A DNA stretch of 12,317 nt from NCBI GenBank assembly GCA_934511545.1, contig CAKSWM010000017.1, positions 1 through 12,317 of the forward strand, in the 5' to 3' direction. The notes beneath the pieces are model-generated. The model did no database searches. It was given only the letters and a program-made list of their open reading frames with translations, and was not told the DNA's origin. This stretch comes from an uncultured Oscillospiraceae bacterium. GTDB lineage: Bacteria; Bacillota; Clostridia; Oscillospirales; Oscillospiraceae. Position numbers and translations under genes: made by a program. Positions 1-8,348 of this stretch are shown here, piece after piece (within the stretch, counting starts at the first letter, position 1; every line of letters begins with the position of its first letter).

Positions 1-1655
1 CATTCACGCTGCCCATCCCCGTTTCACAGCTTGTCCCGCTCAAGGACGGCCGCTTTCTCGCCCTGGGCACGACCTTCTCCGGATACGAGGAGCTTTACAC
101 CGGCGACAAAAAGCTTACGGAAGCCTATCTCAAGTCCGTAAAGGAAAACGAGGACTATGAGGAAGTTACCCAGCTCCCCTGGTGGTGGAACGGCGGCGGC
201 TTCGTCTCCGGCACTTACACATCGCTGTTCTGCTACGACCCCGTTAAAAACGCGCTCACAAGGCTGACGGAAACGGGACTCGACGTTTCGGACCTCAAGC
301 TCGACGCGGACGGCAGCGCGGCTTATTTCAGCGCCGTCGATATAACCGTTCCGATGCCGAAGCACTTCGGCGGCGAAACTCTCTTCCGTCTGGATCTTGC
401 CTCCGGCGAGACCAGCCGCATAGCGGAAAGCCGCGAGGGCTTCCGCATCCTGTCCTACGAGCTTGGCGCTTCCTTCGTGCTGCTGCTCATCTCGGACGAT
501 AAATTTGGTCTGAACACCGATCCGGATTTCTACACGATGGCCTACGGCACCTGGGAGATACAGCCCTACGCCGTATACGGTTTCGCCCCCGGCAGCTCCG
601 TCGGCTCCGATGTGCGCTACGGCGGCGGCCGCAACGCAAAAATGATCGGCGACACATATTATTTCATCTCCACGCGCTTTGACAGCGCCGGGCTTTACAG
701 GCTTGAGGACGGCGCGGTCTCTCCGGTCATCGAAAGGCCGGGCTCCATCGACTGCTTTGATATAAGCGGCGGCAGCATGCTTCTCTGCGCCATGTGGGAC
801 ATGCGTCCGCAGGAGCTTTATGACGAAAAGTGCCACCGGGTCAGTTCCTTCAACACAAAGGCCCTGCGCGGAAAATACGTCGCCCGCCCCGAACCGCTCA
901 ACATCACGACCGCCGGGCACGAGATACACGGCTTTGTTCTCCGCCCCATCGACTTTGACCCCGAAAAGAAATACCCCGTCATACTCGACGTCCACGGCGG
1001 CCCCAAGACCGTATACGGCGAGGTGTTCTACCACGAGATGCAGTATTGGGCCGGCAAAGGATACGCCGTCATTTTCTGCAACCCGACGGGCTCCGACGGG
1101 CGCGGTGAATTCATGGATATCCGCGGCAAATACGGCACGGTCGATTTTGACGACATCATGGCCTTCTGCGACGCCGCCCTTGAAAAGCATCCCTGGATGG
1201 ACGCGGACAACTTCTTTGAGACCGGCGGTTCCTACGGCGGCTTCATGACCAACTGGATCATAACCCATACCGACCGCTTCCGCGCCTGTGCCAGCCAGCG
1301 CTCCATATCCAACTGGATATCCTTCTACGGTGTGTCCGACATCGGCCCCTCCTTCGCCGAGGACCAGTGCGCCGCATCGGTATGGCCTTCGCCGGAAAAG
1401 ATGTGGCAGCACAGCCCGCTGAAGTATGCCGCCCAGTGCAGGACCCCGACGCTGTTCATCCACTCCTTCGAGGACTACCGCTGTCCGATCGACCAGGGCT
1501 ATCAGATGTATTCGGCGCTCATGACCCACGGCGTCGAGAGCAGAATGGTCTGCTTCAAGGGTGAGAACCATGAGCTGTCCCGAAGCGGCAAGCCCCTGCA
1601 CCGCATCAAGCGTCTGAGCGAGATAACCGGGTGGTTCGATTCCCACCGCGGCTGA
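1..1655 (+). CDS. S9 family peptidase (acylaminoacyl-peptidase/prolyl oligopeptidase type), 5' end outside window
   Basis: Serine exopeptidase or oligopeptidase acting on short peptides, probably in the cytoplasm. The frame is open from base 3, before the first internal ATG at 354, so the gene starts upstream of the window; 550 residues are visible and the family usually has about 650-690. The N-terminal visible half is beta-rich, fitting the beta-propeller of S9 enzymes. The alpha/beta-hydrolase half carries the oxyanion motif HGGP (about 1000-1011), the nucleophile in GGSYGG (Ser codon 1230-1232), the acid in FEDYRCP (Asp codon 1473-1475) and the base in GENHE (His codon 1569-1571). The Asp-His spacing of 32 residues equals that of mammalian acylaminoacyl peptidase, as I recall it, favouring S9C. 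The full triad suggests an active enzyme. Stop TGA at 1653. No signal peptide can be judged because the N-terminus is missing. The substrate is not predictable. Confidence 0.93.
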   Translation, partial: FTLPIPVSQLVPLKDGRFLALGTTFSGYEELYTGDKKLTEAYLKSVKENEDYEEVTQLPWWWNGGGFVSGTYTSLFCYDPVKNALTRLTETGLDVSDLKLDADGSAAYFSAVDITVPMPKHFGGETLFRLDLASGETSRIAESREGFRILSYELGASFVLLLISDDKFGLNTDPDFYTMAYGTWEIQPYAVYGFAPGSSVGSDVRYGGGRNAKMIGDTYYFISTRFDSAGLYRLEDGAVSPVIERPGSIDCFDISGGSMLLCAMWDMRPQELYDEKCHRVSSFNTKALRGKYVARPEPLNITTAGHEIHGFVLRPIDFDPEKKYPVILDVHGGPKTVYGEVFYHEMQYWAGKGYAVIFCNPTGSDGRGEFMDIRGKYGTVDFDDIMAFCDAALEKHPWMDADNFFETGGSYGGFMTNWIITHTDRFRACASQRSISNWISFYGVSDIGPSFAEDQCAASVWPSPEKMWQHSPLKYAAQCRTPTLFIHSFEDYRCPIDQGYQMYSALMTHGVESRMVCFKGENHELSRSGKPLHRIKRLSEITGWFDSHRG

Positions 1656-1714
1656 ACTTTGGCCGTTTCCTTCGTCAGCACGGTTTTTTGTGCACAAATG
1701 TGTGACAGTCACTC

Positions 1715-1743
1715 TTGATATGTTTCTCCATGCATTGTAAAAT
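1715..1743 (+). promoter_or_regulatory. Sigma-A-type promoter of the purine permease
   Basis: TTGATA (1715-1720), a 17-bp spacer, then TAAAAT (1738-1743), each one or two bases from consensus. The predicted start of transcription is near 1750, leaving a leader of about 40 nt. That is too short for a purine riboswitch, so control, if any, must be by a protein. A 5-bp inverted repeat, GTGAC-A-GTCAC (1702-1712), lies just upstream of the -35 box and could be an operator half-site pair, but this is weak. Confidence 0.7.
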
Positions 1744-1791
1744 GAACATACCGTCTATGCCCAATCAAAGAAAGAAAAAGGAGTAATGCAA

Positions 1792-3258
1792 ATGGACAAA
1801 TTCTTCAGCATCCGCGAGCGCGGATCGAATGTAAGGCTGGAAATAATCGGCGGCCTTACGACCTTCTTCGCAATGGCATACATCCTGTTTGTCAATCCGA
1901 CCCAGGTCGCCGCGGGCGGAGCCTCCGGCTGGCTCGTCGAGCTTGGCGCGCCGGCCGAAGTAATGGGTCAGATATGGAACGCGGTGTATATCGCCTCCAT
2001 CCTTGTCGCCATTGCCGGCACCCTTCTGATGGCGCTGTATGCGCGTATGCCCTTTGCACAGGCCTGCGGAATGGGTCTGAACGCTTTCTTCTGCACCTGC
2101 TTTGTCTCCGCCGCGTTCTTCTCCGGCACCGACGTCGTCGCAGGATACCAGTCCGGTCTGGTCATCATTTTCCTGTCCGGCATCGTGTTCCTCATTCTCT
2201 CCGCCACCGGCCTTCGCAGCTATATCGCAAAGGCCATGCCCGAGGCTCTCAAGCAGGCTATCCCCGCCGGTATAGGCCTGTTCATCGCGTTCATCGGTTT
2301 CCAGAACGCGGGCGTCATCCAGGCAAACCAGTATACCCTGCTCCAGTTTTTCGATTTCCACAGCGTCATCGCCAAGGTCGGGACCGACGGCTTCACCGCC
2401 GCCAACGCTCTTGCCGAGTGTGCTCCCGCGCTCGTCGCACTGATCGGTCTGCTCCTTATCGGGATCTTCTCCCACTATAAGCTCAAGGGCGCCGTCATCC
2501 TCGGTATCCTCGTGAGCACCGTGCTGTACTATCTCATGACATGGCAGCTTCCGTCCTTCGACGTCAGCCAGATCGGCCAGTCCTTCCATGACTTCGGCGA
2601 GATCGGCTTCCTCGGCCTGTTCAACGCCGACGCCTGGCACAACGCCTTCTTCTCCCCCTATGTCGGCGGCATATTCTCGGCTATCGTCCTGATAATCTCC
2701 TTCTGCCTCGTCGATATGTTCGACACCGTCGGCACGCTCTACGGAACCGCCTCCGAGGCCGGAATGCTCGACGAAAACGGAGACCCCATCGCCGTTGACA
2801 AGTGCATGCTCTGCGACTCGATCGGAACCGTGACCGGCGCAGTTCTCGGCACCTCTACCTGCACGACCTTCGTCGAGTCCGCCTCCGGCGTTGCCGCCGG
2901 CGCGAGAACGGGTCTTGCCAGCCTTGTGACCGCCGCGTGCTTTGTCGTGTGCCTGTTCCTCAGCCCGCTGGCAAGCATAATCCCCTCCTGCGCCACCGCA
3001 CCGGCGCTGATCTTTGTCGGCGTCCTGATGCTCAAGAGCTTTGCAAAGGTCGATATGAGCGACTACCGCTGCGCGGTACCCGCCTTCCTCACGCTTATCA
3101 TGATGCCGATGACCTATTCCATCTCCAACGGTATCGGTATCGGCTCCATCGCCTACGTCATACTGACGCTCTTTGCAAAGAAGTATTCAAAGCGTGATAT
3201 CGTCATTACGATAATCGCCATTCTCTTCATCTTCAAGTTTGTGACCGTCTCGATGTAA
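1792..3258 (+). CDS. NCS2 family (AzgA-type) adenine/guanine/hypoxanthine permease
   Basis: Integral membrane transporter taking up purine bases, most likely by proton symport. The protein of 488 residues is strongly hydrophobic throughout, with an expected 12-14 membrane segments. Family signatures are visible: LTTFFAMAYI near the N-terminus, ACGMGLNAFF, LVDMFDTVGT (residues about 306-315) and VESASGVAAGARTGL (from residue 361), which match the AzgA/PbuG/PbuO branch rather than uracil or xanthine permeases. An ATG at 1786 is in frame, but it lies only 2 nt after the ribosome binding site AAGGAG (1778-1783); the ATG at 1792 has 8 nt and gives the usual family start MDKFF, so I chose 1792. It has its own promoter (1715-1743) and terminator (3280-3319), so it appears monocistronic. 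Purine specificity within the group cannot be told from sequence. Confidence 0.93.
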   Translation: MDKFFSIRERGSNVRLEIIGGLTTFFAMAYILFVNPTQVAAGGASGWLVELGAPAEVMGQIWNAVYIASILVAIAGTLLMALYARMPFAQACGMGLNAFFCTCFVSAAFFSGTDVVAGYQSGLVIIFLSGIVFLILSATGLRSYIAKAMPEALKQAIPAGIGLFIAFIGFQNAGVIQANQYTLLQFFDFHSVIAKVGTDGFTAANALAECAPALVALIGLLLIGIFSHYKLKGAVILGILVSTVLYYLMTWQLPSFDVSQIGQSFHDFGEIGFLGLFNADAWHNAFFSPYVGGIFSAIVLIISFCLVDMFDTVGTLYGTASEAGMLDENGDPIAVDKCMLCDSIGTVTGAVLGTSTCTTFVESASGVAAGARTGLASLVTAACFVVCLFLSPLASIIPSCATAPALIFVGVLMLKSFAKVDMSDYRCAVPAFLTLIMMPMTYSISNGIGIGSIAYVILTLFAKKYSKRDIVITIIAILFIFKFVTVSM

Positions 3259-3279
3259 CGGCACACTGCATGTTCCGTC

Positions 3280-3319
3280 TTCCCGGAGAGTCCTTTTCCC
3301 GGACTCTCCGGGAATTTTT
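3280..3319 (+). terminator. Rho-independent terminator of the purine permease
   Basis: A perfect 14-bp inverted repeat (3280-3293 and 3301-3314, arm TTCCCGGAGAGTCC) with a 7-nt loop is followed by five T (3315-3319). It begins 21 nt after the permease stop. On the minus strand the hairpin is not followed by a T run, so it would be a poorer terminator for the endolysin gene that converges on it. Confidence 0.92.
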
Positions 3320-3330
3320 ATGCCCGGTAG

Positions 3331-4107
3331 TCAGAGCAGCCCGGCTCTGTCCTGCATAACGACATATGCCTCGCGCGTCAGCGGCCTGCGCCAGTTAAAG
3401 GCTCCGCTGCCGTCGCCCTGCACTATGCCCTTCTCGACCGCCTTTTCGGCGGCCTCCTTCGCCCATACGGCCGGTTCGTCCTTCGCCGTCTCGGACATGT
3501 ATCTGTCCATGTATTCAACAAATTGTTCATAGCTCATCTCTCCATCCTCCTTTCCCTGTTCATTCCGAACGGCTTCGCGAAAATCGTCCATCGTGACACC
3601 CTCCCAGCGGAACCAGTGGGCCGTGTCCGCGTGGTTGTCTCCATATCCTCGCTCGTGTGCCTCCGCGTGGGACAATATAACGCCGTCGGCCATCGGGTCC
3701 AGCCCGAATCTGCCGCAGAGCATCGCAAACAGCCGCACGGTATTTTCCCAGACCTTTTGGAAATACCCGGGTACGGGCTCATAGCGGACGATAACGCTTC
3801 CGCTGCTGTTGTAGACCAGTCCCAGGGGTTCGCACATCTCAACGCCGATATGAGTCGTGTTGAGCGTTCCCCGGCTCCCTCTCCCGACGTGTCCCGCTTT
3901 TTTTGTCCACGGCAGACACTGAACGACCCTGCGGTCGTCCACCGCCGCATGTATGCTTGCGCCGCGGTTCGGCGCGTCAAAATAGTCTCTGATATATCGC
4001 GCGTCCTTGCCCGGCCAGGCGGTCGAGTGCAGCACGATCCCTTTCGGAACAATGGAGCCGTTGTTCCATCCGTCCGATTTTGTTGTGTAGCCTATCTCAA
4101 TTTCCGT
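3331..4107 (-). CDS. Phage-type N-acetylmuramoyl-L-alanine amidase (Amidase_2 endolysin), start codon uncertain
   Basis: Peptidoglycan hydrolase cutting the amide bond between muramic acid and L-alanine; a zinc enzyme used by phages and tailocins to lyse the host. Numbered from 4107, the protein has 258 residues. The amidase domain spans about 10-185, with the first zinc-ligand His in VLHST (His27), then LSHAEAHERGYG (145-156) and NHADTAHWF (158-166). The C-terminal tail, from about residue 190, ends in a WAKEA...GIVQGD...PLTRE...DRAGLL segment common in clostridial prophage endolysins. There is no signal peptide, so release would need a holin. The frame opens at a TGA near 4130 and contains no ATG, GTG or TTG before GTG 4035-4033. 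That GTG would remove 24 residues, including the start of the core strand that carries His27. ACG at 4107-4105 lies 9 nt after AAAGGAG (4123-4117) and gives an N-terminus of family type. I therefore use 4107 provisionally; the canonical alternative is 3331-4035. It overlaps the zinc-ribbon gene by 11 nt. Confidence 0.85.
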   Translation of the reverse strand, partial: TEIEIGYTTKSDGWNNGSIVPKGIVLHSTAWPGKDARYIRDYFDAPNRGASIHAAVDDRRVVQCLPWTKKAGHVGRGSRGTLNTTHIGVEMCEPLGLVYNSSGSVIVRYEPVPGYFQKVWENTVRLFAMLCGRFGLDPMADGVILSHAEAHERGYGDNHADTAHWFRWEGVTMDDFREAVRNEQGKEDGEMSYEQFVEYMDRYMSETAKDEPAVWAKEAAEKAVEKGIVQGDGSGAFNWRRPLTREAYVVMQDRAGLL

Positions 4108-4372
4108 AGTGTCCCGCTCCTTTCCCGATCACCACGGTCTCCGATCCCGCCAGCGCGGCCTTCTCGTCGATGCTCAGCTCGTCAAAAAGACCGCGGAAGC
4201 AGGACTCACAGACCAGAACCTCTCTACCTCTCACGCCTGCCCAGGAAAAAGCCCGCTCGCCGGGTTCCAGGGCCGCGCCGCATTCTTCACAGCGCGGCCC
4301 TCTTCCGCCGTTCGGGTCTCCGTCCCTGAGCACGCGTCCGATCTCCGGCATCTCCTCGCAGTTTCTGTACAT
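4097..4372 (-). CDS. Small zinc-ribbon protein of the phage-type lysis unit
   Basis: The function is not known to me. The 91-residue soluble protein has two CxxC pairs (Cys28/Cys31 and Cys55/Cys58) 23 residues apart, which together form a typical four-cysteine zinc ribbon. A charged tail follows, without membrane segments. Such small ribbons occur in clostridial prophages, but no specific role is established. It is the first gene after the leftward promoter (4414-4442) and its stop overlaps the presumed start of the amidase, so the two are probably translated from one message. A role as a regulator, adaptor or nucleic-acid binder is possible but not shown. Start ATG 4372-4370; the ribosome binding site is imperfect (AAAGGA 11 nt upstream, plus a GGGTGG closer in). 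Confidence 0.75.
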   Translation of the reverse strand: MYRNCEEMPEIGRVLRDGDPNGGRGPRCEECGAALEPGERAFSWAGVRGREVLVCESCFRGLFDELSIDEKAALAGSETVVIGKGAGHYGN

Positions 4373-4388
4373 ATACCACCCGTTCCTT

Positions 4389-4402
4389 TATGCAATTGCG
4401 TT
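4389..4402. promoter_or_regulatory. Repressor operator site 1 (14-bp palindrome)
   Basis: TATGCAATTGCGTT, with the core GCAATTGC at 4392-4399. It is one of three near-identical palindromes with consensus TAYGCAWWTGCRTA in the divergent spacer. It lies at about +5 to +18 of the leftward transcript, where bound repressor would block early elongation. Confidence 0.7.
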
Positions 4403-4413
4403 TCCGTGCTTTC

Positions 4414-4442
4414 ATAATATACGCAAATGCAGAATATGTCAA
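4414..4442 (-). promoter_or_regulatory. Leftward promoter of the zinc-ribbon/endolysin unit
   Basis: On the minus strand, TTGACA (4442-4437) is a perfect -35 box. A 17-bp spacer follows, then TATTAT (4419-4414), one base from the -10 consensus. Transcription should begin near 4407, about 35 nt before the zinc-ribbon ATG. Operator site 2 occupies the spacer itself, so repressor binding and RNA polymerase binding should exclude each other. This is expected to be a strong, tightly repressed promoter. Confidence 0.85.
4420..4433. promoter_or_regulatory. Repressor operator site 2, inside the leftward promoter
   Basis: TACGCAAATGCAGA, with the core GCAAATGC at 4423-4430. It is centred 31 bp from site 1 and 32 bp from site 3, about three helical turns each way, so all three sites face the same side of the DNA. 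It lies between the -35 and -10 boxes of the leftward promoter. Confidence 0.72.
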
Positions 4443-4451
4443 GCACTTTCT

Positions 4452-4465
4452 TATGCATTTGCCTA
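4452..4465. promoter_or_regulatory. Repressor operator site 3
   Basis: TATGCATTTGCCTA, with the core GCATTTGC at 4455-4462. It lies between the two divergent promoters, 9 bp upstream of both the leftward -35 box and the repressor's own -35 box. It could mediate autoregulation of the repressor, either positive or negative, and cooperative binding with site 2. Confidence 0.68.
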
Positions 4466-4474
4466 ATCATTCTG

Positions 4475-4503
4475 TTGACTCATCACATTAATTATGATAT
4501 ATT
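4475..4503 (+). promoter_or_regulatory. Promoter of the repressor gene
   Basis: TTGACT (4475-4480), a 17-bp spacer and TATATT (4498-4503), both one or two bases from consensus. The predicted start is near 4510, some 26 nt before the repressor ATG. No operator copy overlaps it, so the repressor can be made while the leftward promoter is silent. Confidence 0.82.
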
Positions 4504-4535
4504 TGTTTCAATCAAAGGAAGGGAGCGTATGTTTT

Positions 4536-5276
4536 ATGATAGGGACCATGCTCAAAAAGCTGCTGGACGAGCGCGGAATGACAGTCAGCGAGCTCGCTCG
4601 CAGAAGCGGAACGAGTCCCCAAACGCTTTACAGCATAATAGGCCGCGACAATATGAAGATCAGCTTCGACCTGCTTCTGCGCATTTGCAGCGAGCTGAAG
4701 GTCCCCGTAGAAATATTCTATGACGGAGAGGCCCGTTCCGCTCTTCCCAGCGCCGAGGAACAGGCACTGCTGGACGATTTCCGCGCCCTGGACGCACACG
4801 GCAAGCGCACTGTGAAGCTCGTCGCCGGTTCGGAGCTGGAGCGTGTCAATTCCGCCCTTCCCAAGTCCGGACCGCTCACAAAGATCATTCCGCTGTACTA
4901 CTCTCCCGCCGCCGCCGGATACGCCTCTCCAGCTCTGGGCGACGATTACGAGGAATATGAAGTGCCTGCGGACTCCGAGGCGGACTTTGCCGCCCGCATC
5001 AGCGGAGACAGCATGGAGCCCGTCATACCTGACGGAGCGACCGTGCTTGTAAAGCGCGGCGCGATACTGCGCGACGGCGAGGTCGGCCTGTTTTTCGTGG
5101 ACGGCGATATGAAATGCAAGCAATTCTGTCAGGACAGTCTCGGCAACGTATATCTCTTCTCAATAAATCGCGAAAGGCGGGACGCGGACGTCACCATCGC
5201 CGCAGACTCCGGTGTCACGATATGCTGCTTCGGCAAGGTGCTTCTGAAAAAGCGGCCGGAGCTCCCGCTGCGCTGA
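4536..5276 (+). CDS. Phage-type repressor: XRE-family HTH plus S24 self-cleaving (LexA/CI-like) domain
   Basis: DNA-binding repressor that should hold the divergent lysis unit silent and be inactivated by RecA-stimulated self-cleavage after DNA damage. Of 246 residues, about 3-60 form an XRE-type helix-turn-helix (MTVSELARRSGTSPQTLYSI). A linker follows, and the C-terminal half is an S24 peptidase domain. Visible functional parts are the Ala-Gly cleavage site (Ala127-Gly128 in SPAAAGYAS), the nucleophile in GDSMEP (Ser159) and the general base in KCKQF (Lys195). The Ser-Lys spacing of 36 is close to LexA (37), so cleavage is probably intact. I chose ATG 4536 because GGGAG lies 10 nt upstream; ATG 4494 is in frame but overlaps the promoter. 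It is too long and too phage-like in context to be the host LexA. No clear terminator follows it. Confidence 0.9.
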   Translation: MIGTMLKKLLDERGMTVSELARRSGTSPQTLYSIIGRDNMKISFDLLLRICSELKVPVEIFYDGEARSALPSAEEQALLDDFRALDAHGKRTVKLVAGSELERVNSALPKSGPLTKIIPLYYSPAAAGYASPALGDDYEEYEVPADSEADFAARISGDSMEPVIPDGATVLVKRGAILRDGEVGLFFVDGDMKCKQFCQDSLGNVYLFSINRERRDADVTIAADSGVTICCFGKVLLKKRPELPLR

Positions 5277-5463
5277 AACTCCCGTTCGTGCCCGCCGTAA
5301 AGTATTGTTTATGACGGATTTATTGCATTTTCGGCTTTTTCATACCTTCAACATGAATCAAACCCATTCTAATTTTTGCGTGTTTTATCCCTGCATTACT
5401 GCTTTTTGTATGCTTGCACTAATTTGAGTCATAATTTTATCATGAATTTTTAATAGCCTCCAA

Positions 5464-5492
5464 TTGCATATTGCTGCTGTGAAGCTTAGAAT
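5464..5492 (+). promoter_or_regulatory. Probable promoter of glutamate dehydrogenase in an AT-rich 275-bp spacer
   Basis: TTGCAT (5464-5469), a 17-bp spacer and TAGAAT (5487-5492), giving a leader of about 55 nt. The whole spacer 5277-5551 is markedly more AT-rich than its surroundings. I see no small open frame with a ribosome binding site in it, no convincing riboswitch, and no clean terminator for the repressor gene. Other -10-like elements (TATAAC at 5492-5497) make the exact promoter uncertain. Confidence 0.5.
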
Positions 5493-5518
5493 ATAACCAC
5501 ATCGATTTAAGTTATTAA

Positions 5519-6898
<1,380 letters not shown>

Positions 6899-6920
6899 TA
6901 TACGACCGGCAAAGTACTAT

Positions 6921-6970
6921 AAAGAACAAAACCTTCAGCGACGATCGTCGCTGAAGGTTTTGTTCTTTTT
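6921..6970. terminator. Two-way terminator between glutamate dehydrogenase and the anti-sigma gene
   Basis: A perfect 24-bp inverted repeat with no spacer (arms 6921-6944 and 6945-6968) has AAAGAACAAAA at its left edge and TTTTGTTCTTTTTT at its right edge. RNA from either strand therefore forms a GC-rich hairpin followed by a U-rich run. It sits 22 bp after the gdhA stop and 33 bp before the end of the convergent anti-sigma gene, and should serve both. Confidence 0.93.
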
Positions 6971-7001
6971 TGCCGCTGTTTACGCCCCGGCGGAATATTT
7001 T

Positions 7002-8348
7002 TTATTTGATCTCGAATACGACGGGTTCCTCCGCCGTCCATGTGCGGGAATACACAGGCTGGAGCCATATCTCGTCCCAGACGTAGTTTTCCAGCGGGAA
7101 TTCCTCAAAGAAGCAGTCCGCGCCGCCGTCGGTCACGCTCCAGCTCATGCAATAGCCCTCGTTTCCCTCTGGGTCGCGGTAGCTGCCCATGAACACCTGA
7201 TGCGTCCTGTTTTCGCCCCGCCGTTCGGCCCTTATTCTGATGTACCAGCCGTTTTCCGTGCGCTCGGCGGAATAGAACTCCGTTCCCTCCGGCATTTTTC
7301 CGGCCTTGCCGTCTGCCAGATCGACATGTATCCATTCCATGTCCTTGTCGAGCCATTCGGCCCCTGTGACGACAAGCTTCAAATGCTCGGAATTATAGAA
7401 ATACGTACTGTCCGCGCGATAAGACGACATCATCGGCGAGCCCTCCTTGCCCGTTGCTATCAGACCGTTTTTCGTTGTCTCAAACACCTGACCGTCGTCG
7501 GTCTCTATATAAAAGTCGAGTGCTTTGAGCCATGCGGTGTTCTCCGGCACGTCGTCCAGCTCAAGGCGCAGATGCGTCGGATATACCTCAACGCGCCGGA
7601 CGGTGATGGTCTGACCGTCGATAACGAAGCTTCTGTCCACTTCAATAATATCCGCCGTCTCGGTAAACTCCGGGTCGAACTCAAGCAGAAATTCAAACTG
7701 TGCTATCGGCTCGCGCTCTTCAACGTCCTGCTCGCTTTCCGCCTCCTGTGCGGGTGCTTCGGCAGTGTCTCCTCTCTCGTAAGTGTCATAGACGTCCAGA
7801 CTCATGATGAGACTTCCCGGAACGTCCCCGGAAACGAGCTCAACGGACGCCCCTCTCAGTTCCCCCGCCGGTTTGCTGTATTCGTTCGTACCGTAAATGC
7901 AGGAGCCTATCATCCCGCCGTCTGCCTGTCTGAATTCCGCTTCCGCGCCAAATTCTTCGTATCCGCCGCCCTCGAGCGTGAAAAATACGTTGACCTGCTT
8001 CTGATCGACGATCAGATATTCAACTCTCGCGGTTATGCCGTTTTCCGTCTGTTCCAGCTCGATCGGCTGGACGTATTCGTTCGCAACGGCGTCTGTCAGC
8101 GAGCGCGAGAATGTGACCGCCTCGGCCAGCTCCCGCAGCCCCGGCACACGCGAACAGGCATAGGCGACCGGCGTGCAGAAATTGACCAGCAGCACAAAGC
8201 AGGCAAAGAAACCGGCCAGCCATCCGCCGGCCCCCGCGATCCTGCGGCCGGCGTTTCTTCTCTTCGCCCGGCGCAGCACGGTCCCGAACTCCGCTTGGGG
8301 CTCCGCCTCCTGCGAAAGCAGAGACCTCAGTTCATCGTTTCTGTTCAT
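7002..8348 (-). CDS. Membrane anti-sigma factor, DUF4179 type with a large extracellular part
   Basis: Predicted to bind and hold the partner ECF sigma factor at the membrane and release it on an outside signal. The 448-residue protein has a short basic N-terminus (1-37) facing the cytoplasm and one membrane segment (about 38-62, GGWLAGFFACFVLLVNF). The rest is a long extracytoplasmic region. Residues about 60-130 fit the DUF4179 pattern found in sigma-linked clostridial and bacillar proteins; an acidic linker (191-213, rich in Glu and Ala) follows, then a beta-rich C-terminal part like DUF5643. Its ATG overlaps the sigma stop by the 4-nt ATGA arrangement, so the two are translationally coupled. 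The domain assignment rests on recognition of the layout and not on a search. The signal is unknown. Confidence 0.8.
   Translation of the reverse strand: MNRNDELRSLLSQEAEPQAEFGTVLRRAKRRNAGRRIAGAGGWLAGFFACFVLLVNFCTPVAYACSRVPGLRELAEAVTFSRSLTDAVANEYVQPIELEQTENGITARVEYLIVDQKQVNVFFTLEGGGYEEFGAEAEFRQADGGMIGSCIYGTNEYSKPAGELRGASVELVSGDVPGSLIMSLDVYDTYERGDTAEAPAQEAESEQDVEEREPIAQFEFLLEFDPEFTETADIIEVDRSFVIDGQTITVRRVEVYPTHLRLELDDVPENTAWLKALDFYIETDDGQVFETTKNGLIATGKEGSPMMSSYRADSTYFYNSEHLKLVVTGAEWLDKDMEWIHVDLADGKAGKMPEGTEFYSAERTENGWYIRIRAERRGENRTHQVFMGSYRDPEGNEGYCMSWSVTDGGADCFFEEFPLENYVWDEIWLQPVYSRTWTAEEPVVFEIK

Noticed and set aside
24..1712. A 562-codon open frame on the minus strand opposite the S9 peptidase
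   Set aside because: A shadow caused by GC-rich third positions; its translation has no domain-like motifs, while the plus strand carries a complete catalytic triad.
1656..1791. Purine riboswitch ahead of the permease
   Set aside because: The predicted transcript leader is only about 40 nt and no three-way-junction pattern is visible; control by riboswitch is not supported.
3523..4329. A 268-codon plus-strand open frame across the endolysin and zinc-ribbon genes
   Set aside because: Its translation is Arg/Pro/Ser-rich with no motif, antisense to conserved amidase residues.
4529..4723. Alternative frame starting at ATG 4529, just before the repressor start
   Set aside because: It overlaps the repressor in another frame, gives an Arg-rich sequence without motifs, and ends inside the gene.
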